DNA of 64,000 nucleotides from Adiantum capillus-veneris (GCA_014529385.2 CM043971.1:57604709-57668708), one strand, 5' to 3'; shown: positions 44,284-55,186, counted from the stretch's first letter. Numbers and translations: made by a program. The notes: generated from the letters alone by a model not told the origin.

Positions 44284-44871
44284 CTAGTATATGGCAGGAT
44301 CCACCCCTTTGAGATCTTTATAAGACCATGCAAAAACATCCCTGTATTCTTTTAACGTCCTTATGAGAATATCTTCTTCTTCTTGCAACAAATCCTTGGT
44401 TGTGTATGCCGGTTTTGGCTCTACAAGGTGAATTTTTTTGGCATTCTCCGGTCCTCCATAGAACTTTCCCGGTTCTATTGATTGTCCCAATGATTTCTCT
44501 ACAATGATCATGCGGTCTTGTAAAGTATATTTCTTATAATAAGTTGGAACACGGATTTTTTCTGATTTGTCCCTATCTGATTCCATTTCTGTGGTCCATA
44601 CTTCTTTTGAGGTTTGTTTCAGTTCTTTGTACTTTTCTTTTAGCTCCATCTTTGTCATAATAGGTTATTTCCCTTTGATTTTATATGGCTTAATCGACCT
44701 TGGTTTTGTTTGGTTTTGTATCTTTGCATGATCTACGTTTGGATAAATTCCACTTATCTTGTCTTTTATGCAGTTTGCTCTGTTCACTTTCATCAAGAAT
44801 TGAGTTTTGATTTCCAATGGACCAACTTTCTTTCTTAAGTTATGGTCTCCTTTTTTTTGGACCTTTGTTGG
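44284..44871 (-). pseudogene. Protease-RT linker of element E
   Basis: 44658-44284: basic start (TKMELKEKYKELKQ) then KIHLVEPKPAYTTKDLLQ and LKEYRDVFAWSYKDLKGVDP, the usual entry to a gypsy RT. 44865-44665: a lysine-rich linker. Element F lies directly to the right. Confidence 0.7.
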
Positions 44872-45092
44872 TGTTGACCGTTGGGTCAACAACACAACAT
44901 AACTCAAGTTTCGTACCAAAGTCTTATCTTTTGCGAGTTATGAAATGCTGCGGATTATGGCTATAAACGTCATTTGTAATGAGTAGTTATTCTAGTTTCA
45001 GAAGCCGGGGTGCAATGGCACTTCCAGATTGTAAATACAAAGCCATTTGACCCTTTCAACCCCATTTTTGGTTAAACCTAAGGTAGCCTTAG

Positions 45093-45100
45093 TATATAAG
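45093..45100 (+). promoter_or_regulatory. TATA box of element F
   Basis: TATATAAG, also at 55420-55427 in the 3' LTR; transcription would begin near 45125. Confidence 0.65.
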
Positions 45101-45345
45101 GTACCTAGGTCATTTTGTAAAGAAGACTTTTAATCATAATCAAACTTTAGCGCTGCCGTCTACTGTGTGTGAGAGAGAAAGAGAGTGAGAGTGAGCTTCA
45201 TCCTCTCGCTACGCCCGGCTCGCTCAACGTATTGGAGATCCGACTGCACCATTGCTGTAGGCTCGAGGAGAGCTACGCGACAACGCCGAGCATTCCACGC
45301 GAGACGAAGCGCACACGCCGACGCATCTACGATCTATTTGTGGCC

Positions 45346-45487
45346 GTAAGTGTATCAAACGATGTCTGTTTTCTGCGTGCTAGTAGTCTATAGAATCGTG
45401 GAGACATAAGCTACACATAGGTATTCATAAATTTCAATTTCGAACACTTACAGAATTTTGCTCTGTCATCTTACGCGTTTTCCGCAG
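45346..45487 (+). other. Candidate intron inside the LTR of element F
   Basis: GGCC|GTAAGTG is a near-ideal plant donor, and TTACGCGTTTTCCGCAG|ATG a good acceptor 142 nt later. Upstream is a 59-codon open stretch ending exactly at the donor in phase 0 (basic end, KRTRRRIYDLFVA); after splicing a stop follows after four codons, so the intron may simply sit in the leader. Also present in the 3' LTR (from 55673). Confidence 0.4.
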
Positions 45488-45831
45488 ATGGGTTTTAAGT
45501 GAGGATTTTGAGTGTAGAAGCTTAGGGACAGGTGTATCCTAGTGAGGGGATGGTGTTCCTTAAGTTTCGTACGAATCTGGCATGATTAGGTGAGTTACCT
45601 TTCGTATGTGTGTATGTGGCTAGGTGGTGTAGTTGAGAGCAGTGAGGTTCTTGATTATGGTTTAGTTGGCCTTCCAGAGTGTTGTATGTGTAGGATAGTC
45701 TCAGCCTGACAAGCTTAAGAGATTTCCTCCGTGTGCCTATCGTGTCATCTGTGTCCTCGATTGACATTATGTTGATCTAGGTAGTGTTTGCATGCACTTC
45801 ATGGGTGTGTGAGTCGCTTCCCGTCCAACAT

Positions 45832-45849
45832 TGGCGCCGCTGCCGGGGA
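45832..45849 (+). other. Primer-binding site of element F
   Basis: TGGCGCCGCTGCCGGGGA, one base after the LTR. It matches, with one difference, the Asp-tRNA-type primer site known from large plant gypsy elements, unlike the Met-type sites elsewhere in the window. Confidence 0.85.
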
Positions 45850-46373
45850 CACAAAGACCTAAGTAGGTTTCCTACTAACACTCGTGTGATGGTTGCTTGA
45901 TTTAGTTTCGGCTAAAGAAAGCATTTTTCTTAAGTGGATCCGGAAGAGGATATTCCGTGATCAAGTGGATAGCCAGGAAGCGTGTGTCTTGCCGAGGGTC
46001 TGCGACTAGATAGGTTTAGTTAGGATCTGTGGATTAGAGTAGTTGTTGGTGGTCGAGTAATTTGTGAGGTGATAAAAGCGTTTACTAGTCCGTGTGTGAC
46101 AGTGAAGCGTTTTTCTACTCATAGATGCAAAACCCCATATGATTTGTAGGAGTAGCTTTAGGTAAGTGATCTGATTCTGATCTAGAGCTATTCATCACCG
46201 AATTATTTGCTAAAGTACTTGATTGCATTTGAAATCACGGAAAAGTGTGCTTTTGAGGATAAAAATGCATTAAACAAGCTTTTGTGGATATTTTGGTATG
46301 ACTGACTGATGTTGTGCATATAAAACAGCATATGCAAGGGTTTTGTGAAGAAAACTTGCAATTCTGTAAACAT

Positions 46374-46397
46374 AGACATCCTACGCGTAGGATGTCT
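46374..46397. repeat. Leader palindrome 1
   Basis: Perfect 24-bp palindrome: half-site AGACATCCTACG followed by its exact reverse complement. As RNA: 10-bp stem, CGCG loop. Confidence 0.95.
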
Positions 46398-46663
46398 CAA
46401 GAGGGTTCTGGAGACCAAATTTTGAAATTTTGAGTGCACCAGTGGGTTAAGAGGGTAGGTTTTACCCTAGTAACATATTGACTTGGGTGTTTTTCCCTAA
46501 TTTTGTTGACCAAAAGCCAAAAGGCGGAGTCAGAAAACGCAAAATTTCAGAAAAGGCTTAAATTGAGTGATTTTTGCATGTTTTTGCAATTGTGAAGCAT
46601 ACTTGCACTTGCTGAGAGCATAAGGAAGCATCAGGGACACTTCAGTCTGAAAAAATCAGCAGT

Positions 46664-46687
46664 AGACATTCTACGCGTAGTATGTCT
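46664..46687. repeat. Leader palindrome 2, one mismatch
   Basis: Half-site AGACATTCTACG; the partner half has one uncompensated change, giving a T-T mismatch in the stem. CGCG core kept. Confidence 0.9.
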
Positions 46688-47107
46688 AGAGGGTGATCTG
46701 GGCATTTTTTTGAAAATCTGAGGTTACTAGTGTGTTTAGAAGGTAGGTTTTACCCTATTTTCACCTGGAAAGTGGAAATTTGACCAAATTTTGACTGATC
46801 AAAGCCAAAAGACGAGAATTGCTAGACATCCTACCCAAATTGTGTCCAAGGCCTAATTTTGAGACCAAACCATAGGATGACTCCATAGGCATGTTCTAAA
46901 TGTTGTATTGAGTGACTGAAAGGGGTTTCACCTCATTTGGGTGAGAAAATTGAGTTCAAAGCGGACTTTAGCACTTTTGACTAAAGAAAAGCAAGAACAG
47001 CTAAAATTTGGGACTTTTGAAATCCAAACCAAAATCTAAGCATACCATTGGGTTGCTAACATCAAGGGGAAGCTTTGGGTCAAGTCTGGGGTCAAACAGG
47101 CCAAAGA

Positions 47108-47129
47108 GACATCCTACGCGTAGGATGTC
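47108..47129. repeat. Leader palindrome 3
   Basis: Perfect 22-bp palindrome, half-site GACATCCTACG. Confidence 0.95.
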
Positions 47130-47231
47130 ATATGTGTGATTTTGCACTCCAAACTTAATTTTGAGCATACCAGAGTGATCAGCACCTTAAGGAGAGTCTG
47201 TAGTTCAAATTTGGGTTCATTCTGAGCAAAA

Positions 47232-47255
47232 AGACATCCTACGCGTAGGATGTCT
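47232..47255. repeat. Leader palindrome 4
   Basis: Perfect 24-bp palindrome, half-site AGACATCCTACG. Confidence 0.95.
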
Positions 47256-47517
47256 TCTGCATGATTTTGAGACCAAAATTCTACTTTGACCATACCATGC
47301 TGTCATATAGCCTCAGGCAAGCCTCCTAGTCAATTTTGGTCCAATTTGGAGTTGAGTTGACTTGGGAATTCATCAGAACAGACATCAGGCTTTTGGAACA
47401 GATTCTTGATCATTTGACCAACCTATAGGTGTCAGAATCAAAAAGTAAAAATGGCTGTGAGTTAAGCAAATCAAGGGGAAGCTACAGTGTAAGTTTGAGC
47501 TGAAACAGAGCAAAAAG

Positions 47518-47535
47518 CATCCTACGCGTAGGATG
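47518..47535. repeat. Leader palindrome 5, shortened
   Basis: 18-bp palindrome, half-site CATCCTACG; one base is missing on the left arm, which ends the match. Confidence 0.93.
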
Positions 47536-47639
47536 TCTCCAGCTTGATTTAGGACTCCAAACCAACCTATGAGCACACAACTGTGATCAGCACATCAAGG
47601 AGAAGCTAGGGTGAAAATTTCAAGTCATTCTGAGCAAAA

Positions 47640-47663
47640 AGACATCCTACGCGTAGGATGTCT
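47640..47663. repeat. Leader palindrome 6
   Basis: Perfect 24-bp palindrome, half-site AGACATCCTACG. Confidence 0.95.
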
Positions 47664-47763
47664 CAAGGCCATTTTTAGGTCCAATTGAAATTTTGAGCAT
47701 ACCATTGTGTTGTTGGACTTAAGGGGAGTCTCTGGACCAAATTTTGTTAAATTCTGAGCATAT

Positions 47764-47787
47764 AGACATCCTACGCGTAGGATGTCT
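47764..47787. repeat. Leader palindrome 7
   Basis: Perfect 24-bp palindrome, half-site AGACATCCTACG. Nearest to the gag start (361 bp away). Confidence 0.95.
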
Positions 47788-48148
47788 CCAGGCCAGATTT
47801 AGGGTCCAATTGTACTTTTGACCATATAGAAGTGTTCACAGTGTCACAGAGATCCCAAGTCTTCTTCCATTCTAAACTGCATTTCACTGTTTTGGCCATA
47901 ACTTTCACAAACGGTATCGGATCAGAAAAGTTTTTATATCAAAACATAGCCTGAGAGCGGCTCAACAGATCGTTTGAGGCCTCAAAATTCATCCGGAAGT
48001 CGGAGGTGTCTGAAAGCGATAATTTGCGAGAATTGTGACGAAACGGTTGCGTTTTTGGACATAGTTTCGACTTTTCCCTAACCAAAGCACTTGAACATAG
48101 TGGACTAAGTCTAAATGTATTAAGCAAAAGCTCTTAAGCCCAGAAATC

Positions 48149-49417
48149 ATGTCTACCCTAGATTCAAACGCAGCTTACACAAGCTTGGAGATCCCGACGA
48201 TAGAGGAATATCCTCCCACAATGGATATTCCAAACTTGCAATTGATAAAGATCCATCATGTTGAGAGAATTTGGATGATTGGTCATGAGAGTGAAGGACT
48301 ATATAAATACATTGACGACGATGAGGTCAATCTTTATAGGTGCTCAGATCCATACCTAGAAGAGATAACGGATTACAAGCTCTTATATGTCTACACATAC
48401 GAAGTCGACTGTCAATGGAGATCTATAGTTGTCGACAAGTATGGACGAGAATACAAAGTTGTAGAAAGCACAAATCCACACACTGTTCTAGAAAGAGGAG
48501 GATATTTGGTCAATGAAGGACCACAAATGCCTCCACCAAACACGAGAATTCCTATAGGAATTCCAAGAAGAGAGCCACTAGGATTCCCTTCAAGAGCGAT
48601 AACGAGAGAAGGATTGGGAGAGTCTCTGGTTAGACTTGTAGACAATCGACGAGTTAGACCATCCCAAGTCCAGAAATGGGTAAACAAAAAATACTCCGGA
48701 GATGAAGATCCAAGAGATCACGTAGCGGCTTTTAGAAGAGTGATTAGAGCAGAGGAAGTTTCAGATTTTGCGACACAGTTTGCGGGATTTGGATTGACTC
48801 TAGAAGATGATGCAGCTACATGGTTCGACTCGGTGGAAAAATAGGATTTTGAGACCCTAGATGAGCTGTTTGAGGAGTTTATTGAAGAATTCTCGCCAAA
48901 AGGCATTGCTCACAACACAATCTCACAAATCCATAGATTCAAACAGAAAGAGAATGAATCAGTACGCAAAGCATCATTACGGCTCAAGAGATATGTTAAG
49001 CTCTGTCCGAGAGTGGAATTACCTACGCAAGCACGACTGATGCTGATCTTTATCCAGGGAATGAGACATGCGGGCCTTCAGAAGGATCTGCATATGATAA
49101 GGAGGATGACGCTAAACGAGTTGATCAAAGAAGCTCTTTATCTAGTGGATAATTGTGAGGCATACAAAGAAAAGGACTTAAAGAGTCAAGGAGATGACAC
49201 ATCCTCTCAGCACAGTGTTTCACAGATAAGTGAGTCCATTGCCAAGCCAACGGCACCTATTGATCAAGAAAAGCTTATCGACGACTTGGTCAAGAGGTTG
49301 ATTCCTCTTGTAAGGTCTGATTCGAGAGAGCCGAAGTGGTGTCAAATTGAGAGAAAATGGACGAACCATACGGGGGAACAGTGCTATTATAGCATGGAAA
49401 ATGCTAGGGAGAGGTAA
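48149..49417 (+). pseudogene. Gag of element F
   Basis: From ATG 48149 (MSTLDSNAAYTSLEIPTIEE). About 150 residues of unfamiliar N-terminal protein (YKYIDDDEVNLYRC, LLYVYTYEVDCQWRSIVVDK) precede the usual gypsy Gag core (KKYSGDEDPRDHVAAFRRVI, GLTLEDDAATWFDSV, then FIEEFSPKGIAHNTISQIHR). TAG at 48842-48844 sits where Trp is expected (VEK-stop-DFETL), and TAA at 49415-49417 stops it before the frame continues into the next segment. Confidence 0.85.
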
Positions 49418-51604
49418 GTACAACTTGTTCCAGAAGTACCTACTCCACCTAGATACATTACGGGGAATGCGCCAGGACCAGTAGGAGTTTTAAGGCCACA
49501 GCTTGTCTTAGGACAACAACCTCTGCTGCCAGGTGCTAGAATGCCAGTAGACATGAGATACATGCCAATGATGGAAGCATCAAATAAACCAACGCCAGTA
49601 CCAGCTACAATGTGGTATAGCAACCAAAGTGGGTACTACCCTTCGGAGCAACAAAATGTGAGAGAAACACATGGAGTGGTGAGGCCGGTACAACCTCCAC
49701 CTCCTGGGTTTCAGTCAAAAGAAAGAAGGTATGAAATGGACGAAAGGACATTGCGATTCATTGCAAATAGCGGCTTATCTAGGTCAAAGCTTGCTTATAG
49801 CCAAGAGGAAATGCTAAAAGAATCTCCTCAACCGGAGACAGATTTTCACAAAAGTCGTGACAACCACTTGGTCAAACAATGTCCTCATACGGAAATCATT
49901 GAAAAAAATGCCTATTGTCTCGAGTGTGGCATCACTCACTTGATCCCCGATTGCCCGAAAAAACCAAACCAAATCAGGAAAATCACAACAAATGTATCAG
50001 GGATTGTTCAGCTCCCTAGTAGCTCAGAAAATGAAAATGTCGTACCAGTTCAAGTGGTTACGAGAGCACAAGCTCAAAAGAAAGCTGATGAGAATCCAGA
50101 GACAAAGAACACGAAAAGTGACACGAGTCCAAAGACAGATAATGGACCACAGACAGACGCACCTAGTCAGAAAACCAAGAGCAAACGAAATAGTTGGAAA
50201 GCTAGAAAGACTAGGATGAAAGCACGCATGGACCGAGAGCAAAAATCCCTAGCTGAGAAGCTTACCGAAGCTGAGGAGAAGATAAAACAACATGAGGAAA
50301 AGGAGGCACCTTCTCTTACAAAGATGGTTAAACCTCTAGAAGAACCATCCACGGATGAGAAACGAAGTGCTAGTTCAGGAGGATCTGTGTTGGTAGATAA
50401 GGTTAATGAGACATTAGATGGACTCTTGAAAGCCTATGATGCGAGGCTCAAAAACAACCAAACCCAAGAACAAAGGTGGATGACATATCCCTATACGGAA
50501 CTAGAAAAGAAAAGGTTTGAAATGTGCCATAAAATGATTCAAACAGCCCAAGCTTTACTAGAACCACCAGGTGCAAAACCTGAGGATGTGATCCGTGTCC
50601 TGCCTACACAAGTAATCCCACCAAACCAGGAACTAAAAGAGCCAGATTCTAGTCATGAGCATAGACCAAACCTCAAAGACCCAGCATTAGAACCAAGGAT
50701 AGTACTGAATACCACGGATAACTCTTCCGAGGGATTTCCCCAAGCTATACCTGAGGATTGTAAAGAGATTGATGGTCTTGACAAATTGTGGAAACAAGTC
50801 AGAGAGGCCAATGAAGCCGATGACCTAAGAAGACGAGTAGACAAGACTGGTGATGAACGAGGAGTGTTTCTACCACCAATAGAGGAATTTGAGACTGGAT
50901 CTCAAATGAATCTAGACGTGAGATCGTGTTGGGGCGAAAAAGGATCTGTACAATCTATGGATAGTCAACCCCATTCGCTAAGAACACTACCGTGCTACAT
51001 GGGAGAGTACGAGACCAAGTCAGATGTGGTTGCAATCCCATCACAGAGACTGTCTCCCAACAAGGCCATCGATTCAAAGGGGCTAGTAGATATTCTATCT
51101 ACCCCAGTCACCTGTACAATAATGTTAGCCGAGTTGCTCAGAATAAGACCAAACATGTGGGCTAATGTCGGTAAATGTCTAGAGAAATTTGGTATAAAAA
51201 CCCCAATGACTCAAATCGAGGAGAGCATCAAAGAGCTTGAAATGCCTCAACTAAATACTAGGCTAGTGCCATTAAACAAGGTAGGCGAGTATTACGAGGG
51301 AGAAGATGGAAACACCACCCTTCCTGTGGAATTCAATGGTGTAAAAACCATGGCAATCCTTGACAATGGAGCTGGTGTGGCCATTGCAACCAAAGAGGTT
51401 TGGAAAAAATGGGGAAAACCTACCTTGAGATCCACACGAATGACCCTGCAGCTTGCAGACGGACACAAGGAAAAGCCCATAGTACTGCTAGAAAAAGTAC
51501 TTGTTACTTCTTGTGGCATTGAATATAAACACACTTTTGCTGTTGTCGACTTTGGCAAGAAGAACAACTATGAAATCATTCTGGGAAGACCGTTCATGCG
51601 ATAA
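49418..51604 (+). pseudogene. Gag C-terminal part and protease of element F
   Basis: Same frame as gag, open to TAA at 51602-51604; first Met is 49541. Contains a zinc-knuckle variant CLECGITHLIPDC (C-x2-C-x3-H-x4-C, one residue shorter than CCHC), a Lys/Gln-rich coiled stretch (DREQKSLAEKLTEAEEKIKQ), a GSVLVDKVNETLDGLLKAYD module, and a retropepsin domain (TMAILDNGAGVAIATKEVW, active site reading DNG, and EIILGRPFMR). The GSVLVDK module and protease match element E at 63594-63842 and 57100-57351. Confidence 0.85.
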
Positions 51605-52045
51605 TTGAAAATGGTCCAAGATTGGGGTTATGACCATATATACCTGAGACATATGGAAACCATAACAAAGGTAAACTTGAGGGACCATAGCTACAGGGAT
51701 GTGACGAGAACACCGGTTGAGGAGTTTGATTCCGCCACAGTTGCAGGATCAGAACTGCCAGCTTGGTTAGGTAAGCCTAAAGAACTGTGGATGTGTGGAG
51801 CTGCACAATGTGGTAGCTTGAAACGTGAGGAATGTATCCTAGAACGGGTTATAGAGGATATGGACTATATCCCAGAACCATTTCCTGAAGAAGAGTTAGA
51901 GCCTTTTGGATGGGAACACATCTTGGCTACTCTAGACGTGTGCGCCGTGGAGGATGCTCCCACAACAAAGTTTTGTGATGAAAATGGCTATGATGTCGTT
52001 CCTTATTTTGCAGTGAGTGTAATCCAGGAAAATGAAGAGAACTAG
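51605..52045 (+). pseudogene. Post-protease linker of element F
   Basis: Still the same frame after TAA 51602-51604. Reads VQDWGYDHIYLRHMETITKV, SYRDVTRTPVEEFDSATV and ENGYDVVPYFAVSVIQ. In gypsy elements this region leads into RT, but here RT never follows. Element E has a matching stretch at 56522-56773. Confidence 0.75.
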
Positions 52046-53030
52046 ACATCAACAAGCTCTCAAAATAAGGATCAAACAAAGAAATGTGGAGAATCAAAAG
52101 ATGAAGAAGACGACGAGTTCTATGACTCTGTAGAACACTTCGAGCTTCAAGAAGATCAACGGCCCAAGAATCAATGTCATCGCTACACGAATAAAGTGCA
52201 TCAAAAGTGGATTCCAAAGTCCTCGGTGAAGACACAGCCACCACAAGCATCCTCATACATGGATCTTAATAAGGATGCAAAGACTCAACTAGGAGGAATA
52301 CGACCAAAGGAACGAGCTAACAATGCTCTAATCAATGGGCTAGAAAAGTCCTCCAAGAAACCTACCACCCACAAGAAAACAGACAGTAACTTTCCACTAC
52401 CAGCCAAAAAATCAAGGGAAAGTACAAGAAGTCAACCTTGCTGAGGATAGTAGCGATAGTGATGAATCTTACGACATCCCCTATCATCAACTTAGACCAT
52501 CACTATCACCAACCCCTTCAGCAACAACCATGGTAGGTCAAAAGAACAGGACAACAAGTCAAAGCCAAAAAGCTCGACAAATCTGGATACCAAAAAGCCA
52601 GATCGGCCAAAAACAGATATGGATCAAGAAGACAAAGATCTCTAATGACAAATCGCAAGATCCAACACCAAAACAAAAGCAAGGAAAGCGTGCACGAACG
52701 GGTAAGAATATTTGGAAATTTTCACAACTCAGGTTTGGGCTCCAAAGAAGTTGATTCAAGCACAAAAAAGTCAGGAATTCATTTGGATTCCAAAACAACC
52801 ACAGTATCAGCTTTCAAAGCCTGAATCCCATCACCAAACAAGCGTACAAGGTCTGAAGTAAAGACCACTGTCGACTCACACAACAAAAAGGTTGATCCCA
52901 AAGAAGTCTCTTCAAACACAAACAAAGCATGGGCTAGTATGGGTTCCCAAACGAGAGCCAGCAACAAAACAGCCAATAATCGCAAAGAAATGGGTCCCAA
53001 AGAAGAACAACAAAACTGCTGTCAGTGCAT
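52046..53030 (+). pseudogene. Degenerate W-x-P-K repeat region of element F
   Basis: Lys/Gln/Ser-rich frames with a recurring motif: HQKWIPKS, RQIWIPKS, KQIWIKKT, TQVWAPKK, EFIWIPKQ, GLVWVPKR, KKWVPKKN. At least seven copies in about 800 bp over shifting frames. A single RQVWIPKS occurs downstream of integrase in element E. Possibly a basic nucleic-acid-binding tail. Confidence 0.55.
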
Positions 53031-54720
53031 CGCCGCTTGAATTCTTACAATTCTTCCTACGATTATAGTACAGTTAGAAGAGAGCAAGTCGCTTCAATCA
53101 AGCAACAATACAGGAGCTTCAAAGACCATTACATTGCTTGGAATAGGAAGCCTCGCCAACAAATGCCAATAAGCAAATTGCTTATACCCACATCTTGCAC
53201 AACATAAATCTTTTCCATGCATTGACTGTGTATGCATAATAGGGCTACATTACAAGGCCTGCATAGGCACAACTTTTTGCCCAAGCACAACACATACCTT
53301 TTGCGATACGCTGTCGTAAAGGATGACTCCAAATAGGAAGGGGGGACGCATTCTGAATGCGGACCTAACATTATGACTATTAGAGGGCAATGTTTTGTGA
53401 GATGCATTGAATTTTTGCGTTTTATTGTGATAATTTTTTGACAAAATTTAGAGTATATGCCCTCATAGTAGTGTTACAGAGGAGTATGGGGACAAAATCC
53501 ATATATGAGCCCCTAGGGACATGTGTATAGTGTACATAGCATTTGGATTTCTATTTGAATGATTTTTCTTTTGTTGAGTTGTTTTAAGATTTTCCTTATT
53601 TATTATTAAGAAAAAAAAATCCATAATCCACATGAATAAAAGACTGACGAGAGGCCTGAGCACTACAAAGAGAAGGTACAGGAAAACGATGAAACTTCAC
53701 GAAGTATGTCTCAGCAGCCACTACAACAGCCGAAGAACTTGTCACAAAGCAGTGTCAACATGCAACCGACAAGTCATACAAGTCAGAGTCGAGTAGCTAA
53801 GCGACAAAATGAGTGAGGTGTTAGTCCCAAAGCTTCAAGTAATATTTTCTGTGGTCTAAGCGTCTTAGCTATTCTAGGTAATGCTCAAGCTGGAAGAGTT
53901 GAGCATATTTACGTTGTGTCGCTCATGCTGGTATAGGTGAGCAAAAGAGTCGAAGTCTAAGTACTTAAGTCTGGTGAAGTGAAGGAGAAGGTCCAAAAGA
54001 CACTCACGTACTGAGCACAATGAGATACGAGTGGAGAAACTTCTACATCGAAAACCCTTCTTGGAAAGGTGGAAGCTATTGAGACAGCTTTTGATGTCAC
54101 ATGTGCTACATTTATTCCTCGAAACACCCATCATCTCCTTCTTTCACATTGCATGCTTTTGTTGACAAATTTCTCATATGCATATAGAGTGTCCAATAAT
54201 TGGCACTTGCATCAGGCACTCTTTCCGTGTTTCACCCAAGCACTCACCTTTCATGAACATGTACTTCACGTTCAACTACTCGACTCCAATAAGAGCGTAT
54301 ACCAAAGGCATTTTTTTTCCCACCGGGTTTTTTCCCTTTGGTCATCCAGGTTTTAGACCCTAATCTAAAGACACCTATCACCATCCTCTTGTACATATTC
54401 CTTCTACATCAACAATAAGGACATGCTACTCAAATCAATTGACAAATGAATTGGAGCACCAATTTCAGATCATAGCATACTTCTCCTCAATGGCGAGTCG
54501 AAGAATGGCCTACACTGACAAAGCTGCAGACAACACTAACAACATGATTTCACAAGAACAAAGAAGTCCCCAATGAAGAAGAGCAGACTTAAAAGTAATC
54601 AGAGGATCTCAAAAGATGAATGGTTATGATGATAGACGTCCGCTCTAATGGATCATAGTTCTTGTTGTGGTTCGACAAAGATACAAGCAGTGCAACAGAT
54701 GAAGCCAAAACAACAGCAAA
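53031..54720 (+). other. Non-coding internal DNA of element F
   Basis: No RT, RNase H or integrase in any frame. Contains a TTTTTTCCCACCGGGTTTTT stretch near 54309-54330, a type of sequence often seen ahead of the polypurine tract of plant LTR elements. Confidence 0.6.
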
Positions 54721-54721
54721 G

Positions 54722-54753
54722 TGTTGACCGCTGGGTCAACATCACAACATAAA
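54722..54753 (+). repeat. Isolated copy of the LTR 5' tip
   Basis: TGTTGACCGCTGGGTCAACA followed by TCACAACATAA repeats the first 31 or so bases of the element F LTR, 477 bp before the true 3' LTR and directly abutting the helicase fragment. Confidence 0.88.
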
Positions 54754-55140
54754 TCATACAAAGTTGTCATTTCCTCACAAGATCAGAAAGCCAATCACTC
54801 AATTCTACAGATTGTAGAAGTTGTTTCTGAGAATCACAAATACTCCAAATTGACAGATTTGCTGGAGCAAGTGATGGATGGAACTTTCTCTATCCATGAT
54901 GATAAGAGTCAAGTTAAACGACATTGGGTTCTTTTGAATTTACATCTGGCAGTAGATCTATAATGACAGAAACAAATGCTGCGGCTCGGAGCGTGGATGT
55001 GAAAGACATAAAGTTCGTCATCAATTATGATTTTCCTAAATCATGTGAAGACTATGTACATCGGATTGGACGAACAAGACAAGCTACTACAAAGGCTATA
55101 GTCTATACTTTCTTTCCAACAACAAAACGACAACAAAAAC
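54754..55140 (+). pseudogene. Captured DEAD-box RNA helicase fragment
   Basis: C-terminal RecA-like domain of a DDX5/DBP2-type plant helicase. First frame: YKVVISSQDQKANHSILQIV, KYSKLTDLLEQVMDG, then directly [16 protein letters not shown]. About 30 residues expected between MDG and SIH are missing. Second frame from about 54945: [40 protein letters not shown], then VYTFF. Motif V reads ARSVD (usual ARGxD) and motif [10 protein letters not shown] (usual HRIGRTGR). The stretches join without introns, which suggests capture from mRNA. Broken by deletion, frameshift and motif loss; not a working helicase. Confidence 0.9.
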
Positions 55141-55186
55141 CACATCGCCATCGACAATCAGGTCATGTCGGGGACGACATGAACGC

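Larger units (their letters stand above)
40563..44871 (-). mobile_element. Decayed gypsy element E, pol half
   Basis: Minus-strand pol of a non-chromoviral Ty3/gypsy element (Tat/Athila-like on general layout; lineage uncertain) in the order linker, RT, RNase H, zinc domains, integrase. The matching gag/protease part lies at 56158-57907 and 63351-64000, on the far side of elements F and G. Removing F (one GTTGG) and G (one TGGTC) restores a single minus-strand order. No LTR could be assigned. Confidence 0.85.
44872..45830 (+). repeat. 5' LTR of element F
   Basis: 959 bp, starts TGTTGACCG and ends CCGTCCAACA. Contains TATATAAG at 45093-45100 and a GT-AG candidate intron at 45346-45487. Confidence 0.96.
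45850..48148 (+). other. Leader of element F with degenerate tandem units
   Basis: About 2.3 kb between primer site and gag with no ORF of note. Right of about 46370 it is built of loosely repeated units of about 125-145 bp (recurring TCTGAGCAAAAAGACATCC, GATCAGCAC, AAGGGGAAGC), many carrying the palindrome listed below. Spacing between palindromes is 289, 444, 125, 285, 123 and 124 bp. Confidence 0.75.

Noticed and set aside
45169-45393. Stand-alone 74-codon gene in the element F LTR
   Set aside because: It is in both LTRs, crosses a likely splice donor, and the ATG-like start context is poor. Kept only as possible leader exon.
46374-47787. CRISPR-like array
   Set aside because: Short palindromes recur, but spacing is irregular (123-444 bp), the intervening DNA is itself degenerate repeat, no cas genes exist, and the context is a plant retrotransposon leader.
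54069-54363. 95-codon ORF in element F
   Set aside because: Composition looks random and the end reads through a conserved non-coding CCC/GGG segment of LTR elements; no motif.
54754-55140. Functional host DEAD-box helicase gene
   Set aside because: It lacks the N-terminal domain, about 30 internal residues and intact motifs V and VI, has a frameshift, and lies inside a retrotransposon.
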